A DNA stretch of 8,135 nucleotides from Clostridiaceae bacterium (GTDB taxonomy: Bacteria > Bacillota > Clostridia > Oscillospirales > Acutalibacteraceae): the NCBI GenBank assembly GCA_016292455.1, contig JAEDIL010000080.1, positions 1 through 8,135 on the forward strand, given 5' to 3'. A model generated the notes under the pieces. It made no database searches. It worked only from the letters and a program-made list of their open reading frames with translations, and was not told where the DNA came from. Position 1 is the stretch's first letter. Each line of letters starts with the position of its first letter. Of the stretch, positions 6,983 through 8,135 are shown in pieces. The translations under genes were made by a program, and so were the position numbers.

Positions 6983-7102
6983 AAGAACTGAGATGGTTAA
7001 TACCGGGCTCACACCATTCCCCGACTCGCTTAAAAAACCGAAACTCTTCCGTCTTCGTCATAGCCTTTATCTGTTGACTGACAAGCAACCACAGAGTATT
7101 AA

Positions 7103-7130
7103 ATTGTAATTTACTATGATAAAACGTAAA
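7103..7130 (-). promoter_or_regulatory. Probable sigmaA promoter for the T-box operon
   Basis: Minus strand: -35 TTTACG (7125-7130), 16-nt spacer, -10 TACAAT (7103-7108), predicting a transcript start near 7096 and a leader of about 350 nt before the first gene. The -10 matches five of six consensus bases and the -35 four of six. A weak AAAACG/CGTTTT hairpin overlaps the -35 region and might also be the 3' end of the HPr transcript. Confidence 0.5.
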
Positions 7131-7149
7131 CCGTTTTTACACAAAATTA

Positions 7150-7413
7150 TCAGTCAGCAAAGCCGGACTCAACAAGCTTGACCAAAGCTTCAACTGCCTG
7201 TTCTTCATCAGCGCCACCGGCGATGATGCGAATATCGGTTCCGCCCATAATTCCGAGAGAAAGCACACCAAGAAGACTCTTGGCATTAACTCTTCTTTCT
7301 TCCTTTTCAACCCAGATTGATGATTTGAACTCATTTGCTTTCTGGATAAAAAATGTTGCCGGACGGGCATGGAGACCGACCTGATTCTGAACCTTAACGT
7401 CTTTAACGTACAT
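7150..7413 (-). CDS. ptsH: HPr family phosphocarrier protein
   Basis: An 87-residue cytosolic phosphocarrier. It has the active histidine at position 15 in GLHARPA (13-19), phosphorylated by enzyme I in sugar uptake, and the regulatory serine at position 46 in NAKSLLGVLSLGI (43-55), the HPr-kinase target that in Firmicutes makes HPr the co-regulator of CcpA. Both are present, so it is HPr proper rather than Crh, which lacks the histidine. The ATG at 7413 is chosen because it places His at 15 and Ser at 46 exactly, and GGGAG lies about eight bases upstream. A GTG further upstream would swallow that site. It appears monocistronic: its own strong promoter lies upstream and the T-box promoter follows downstream. 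No enzyme I or permease gene is in view, so whether it serves transport or only regulation cannot be told. Confidence 0.95.
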   Translation of the reverse strand: MYVKDVKVQNQVGLHARPATFFIQKANEFKSSIWVEKEERRVNAKSLLGVLSLGIMGGTDIRIIAGGADEEQAVEALVKLVESGFAD

Positions 7414-7440
7414 AAACAAAATCTCCCACACACAAAACTG

Positions 7441-7454
7441 AACAATACATTGTT
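7441..7454. repeat. Perfect 14-bp inverted repeat in the HPr 5' leader
   Basis: AACAAT-AC-ATTGTT on the plus strand: 6-bp arms around two bases. It lies just downstream of the predicted transcript start of the HPr gene and 28 nt before its start codon, a position suitable for a repressor operator. It is not the Rex consensus orientation and not a cre site. Regulator unknown. Confidence 0.45.
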
Positions 7455-7461
7455 AAAAGCA

Positions 7462-7479
7462 TGTGGTTATTATACCACA
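7462..7479. repeat. Inverted repeat TGTGGT-N6-ACCACA overlapping the HPr -10 box
   Basis: Perfect 6-bp arms separated by six bases (minus-strand TGTGGT ATAATA ACCACA). The -10 TATAAT lies within it. A protein bound here would block RNA polymerase, so an operator is plausible. It could also form a small hairpin at the 5' end of the transcript, or the left arm may simply be the extended -10 context (TGGTATAAT). Confidence 0.45.
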
Positions 7480-7496
7480 ATTTTTTAAATCGTCAA
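7469..7496 (-). promoter_or_regulatory. Strong sigmaA-type promoter of the HPr gene
   Basis: Minus strand: -35 TTGACG (7491-7496, five of six), 16-nt spacer, a perfect -10 TATAAT (7469-7474) preceded by TGG as an extended -10. The predicted start is near 7462, giving a leader of about 49 nt. It lies between the trmD-side terminator and the HPr gene, so HPr is transcribed on its own. Confidence 0.85.
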
Positions 7497-7546
7497 CAGT
7501 AAAAGAACCGATTTGATTCATTTTGGTTGCAAGCCTAAATGTTAGG

Positions 7547-7579
7547 AAAAAATCAGGTTGATTTTTGTATAAATCAACC
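7547..7579 (-). terminator. Intrinsic terminator downstream of trmD (possibly bidirectional)
   Basis: A perfect 9-bp stem (GGTTGATTT 7556-7564 with AAATCAACC 7571-7579) and 6-nt loop. On the minus strand the stem is followed by TGA and six U, as expected for ending the trmD transcript. On the plus strand a TAATATTTTTTG tail could serve the opposite direction, though no plus-strand gene is visible. The stretch 7580-7695 between it and the trmD stop holds no gene I can support. Confidence 0.85.
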
Positions 7580-7695
7580 ATAATATTTTTTGTTTTCAAT
7601 GCATAATGCACAATATATCAGCCTTTTATCTTTTAAAAGTACGTTTTTTCGACTGTGTCCAATGAATATTTCCGTCAGCATGAACAAAGCAAAGC

Positions 7696-8135
7696 TTATT
7701 CTTTACTTTCCAGTGTAGCAAGAAATGCTTTGTCTTTTTTTGAAAGCTCGGCTCTTTCAAGCATATCGGGTCGGCGGTAATATGTCCGTTCAAGAGATTG
7801 CTCGCGGCGGAACTTTTCAATATTGGCGTGATGTCCCGATAAAAGTACGTCCGGAACCGGTTTTCCATGCCATACGGGAGGACGTGTGTACTGAGGATAT
7901 TCAAGCAAAGAGGAAAAATGACTTTCCTCGGTAAAGCACTCCTCGTTTGAAAGCACGCCCGGAATCATCCGAGAAATGCTGTCGGCAACAATCAGAGCAG
8001 GCAACTCGCCGCCTGTCAGAACATAGTCTCCGACTGAAATTTCTTCATCAACGATTTCCTCGAGGATACGCTCATCAACGCCCTCATAATGCCCGCAAAG
8101 GATAAGGAGTCTGTCAAGAGAAGCCAGCGATTCGG
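7696..8135 (-). CDS. trmD: tRNA (guanine-N1)-methyltransferase TrmD, C-terminal part (cut by window edge)
   Basis: Methylates G37 next to the anticodon of tRNAs reading CNN codons, using S-adenosylmethionine, which prevents +1 frameshifting; essential in most bacteria. The visible 145 residues (of about 240 in the family) begin in the SAM-binding trefoil-knot region: LILCGHYEGVDERI, then EISVGDYVLTGGELPALIV. They continue with the linker ADSISRMIPGVL and the C-terminal tRNA-binding domain with LEYPQYTRPPVW, PDVLLSGHHANIEKFRR and RTYYRRPDML. The frame is open to the window edge; the start lies outside. A terminator follows about 115 nt after the stop, so trmD is the last gene of its transcript and rplS, often its next neighbour, is not here. 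The assignment is firm. Confidence 0.97.
   Translation of the reverse strand, partial: ESLASLDRLLILCGHYEGVDERILEEIVDEEISVGDYVLTGGELPALIVADSISRMIPGVLSNEECFTEESHFSSLLEYPQYTRPPVWHGKPVPDVLLSGHHANIEKFRREQSLERTYYRRPDMLERAELSKKDKAFLATLESKE

Larger units (their letters stand above)
6791..7096 (-). promoter_or_regulatory. T-box riboswitch leader of the acyl-CoA synthetase-VOR-aminotransferase operon
   Basis: A tRNA-sensing leader. From 5' to 3' on the minus strand: a Stem I with the AGCGAG bulge (7025-7030), a CGGG/CCCG-closed apical part holding GGTG (7012-7015), the specifier region near 6980, a GCGGT/ACCGC hairpin (6867-6882, Stem III-like), then the T-box TGAGTGGTACCGCG (6849-6862). The antiterminator pairs TTTGAG with CTCAAA and GCGGGC with GCTCGT (6822-6864), leaving TGGTACC as the bulge that binds the tRNA acceptor end. 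The competing terminator follows. In this family uncharged tRNA stabilises the antiterminator and turns transcription on. The 5' boundary is inferred from the promoter. The leader controls all seven downstream genes, since no other terminator is seen before 77. Confidence 0.93.

Noticed and set aside
7574..7681. Possible 35-residue peptide after trmD on the minus strand
   Set aside because: No Shine-Dalgarno, no recognisable motif, and its end runs into the terminator hairpin, so it is more likely untranslated 3' sequence.
7626..7904. Minus-strand 92-codon frame overlapping the trmD end
   Set aside because: It is an out-of-frame reading of trmD, whose own frame carries all family motifs.
1..8135. 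CRISPR arrays, tRNA or rRNA genes, insertion sequences, prophage or defence genes
   Set aside because: No spaced direct repeats, transposase motifs, cloverleaf-like sequences or phage genes were seen. The window is a metabolic chromosomal region.

Overview
The window reads like a chromosomal segment of an anaerobic, low- to mid-GC Clostridia-type Firmicute, probably a gut or rumen Oscillospiraceae/Ruminococcaceae relative. The grounds are strong GGAGG ribosome-binding sites, a classical T-box leader, a Gram-positive HPr with both His15 and Ser46, and an oxygen-sensitive ferredoxin-dependent 2-oxoacid oxidoreductase. The genus assignment is inference. Every gene I can support lies on the minus strand, so transcription runs from high to low coordinates.

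Right end (about 7420-8135): the C-terminal 145 residues of TrmD (tRNA m1G37 methyltransferase), cut by the window edge. It is followed by a clean bidirectional hairpin terminator (7547-7579) and then a strong sigmaA-type promoter (7469-7496) that drives a single small gene, HPr (7150-7413). Two short inverted repeats sit on and just after that promoter.

Middle (about 6750-7130): a probable promoter and a full T-box riboswitch leader. Its AG bulge/GGUG apical part, a specifier loop best read as ATC (isoleucine), the TGGTACCGCG T-box and mutually exclusive antiterminator and terminator hairpins can all be traced by base pairing.

Left (77-6747): seven tightly packed genes downstream of that one leader. 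In order of transcription they are: (1) a 757-residue fusion of an XRE helix-turn-helix, a cupin domain and an AMP-forming acyl-CoA synthetase; (2) a MinD/CobB-like P-loop NTPase of unknown role; (3) a 2x[4Fe-4S] ferredoxin subunit; (4-6) the alpha, beta and gamma subunits of a 2-oxoacid:ferredoxin oxidoreductase of the branched-chain (VOR) type; (7) a branched-chain aminotransferase. Most junctions are a 1-nt overlap or a gap of at most about 45 nt.

Interpretation: acyl-CoA synthetase + VOR + aminotransferase under an isoleucine-type T-box is the gene set expected for making branched-chain amino acids by salvage of branched-chain volatile fatty acids. The steps would be 2-methylbutyrate to its CoA ester, reductive carboxylation with reduced ferredoxin to 3-methyl-2-oxopentanoate, then transamination to isoleucine. 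The physiology is long known from rumen anaerobes. A single T-box-switched operon carrying it, headed by a regulator-enzyme fusion, is the most interesting thing here. The T-box argues that the VOR works in the biosynthetic direction, because such leaders turn genes on when the cognate tRNA is uncharged.
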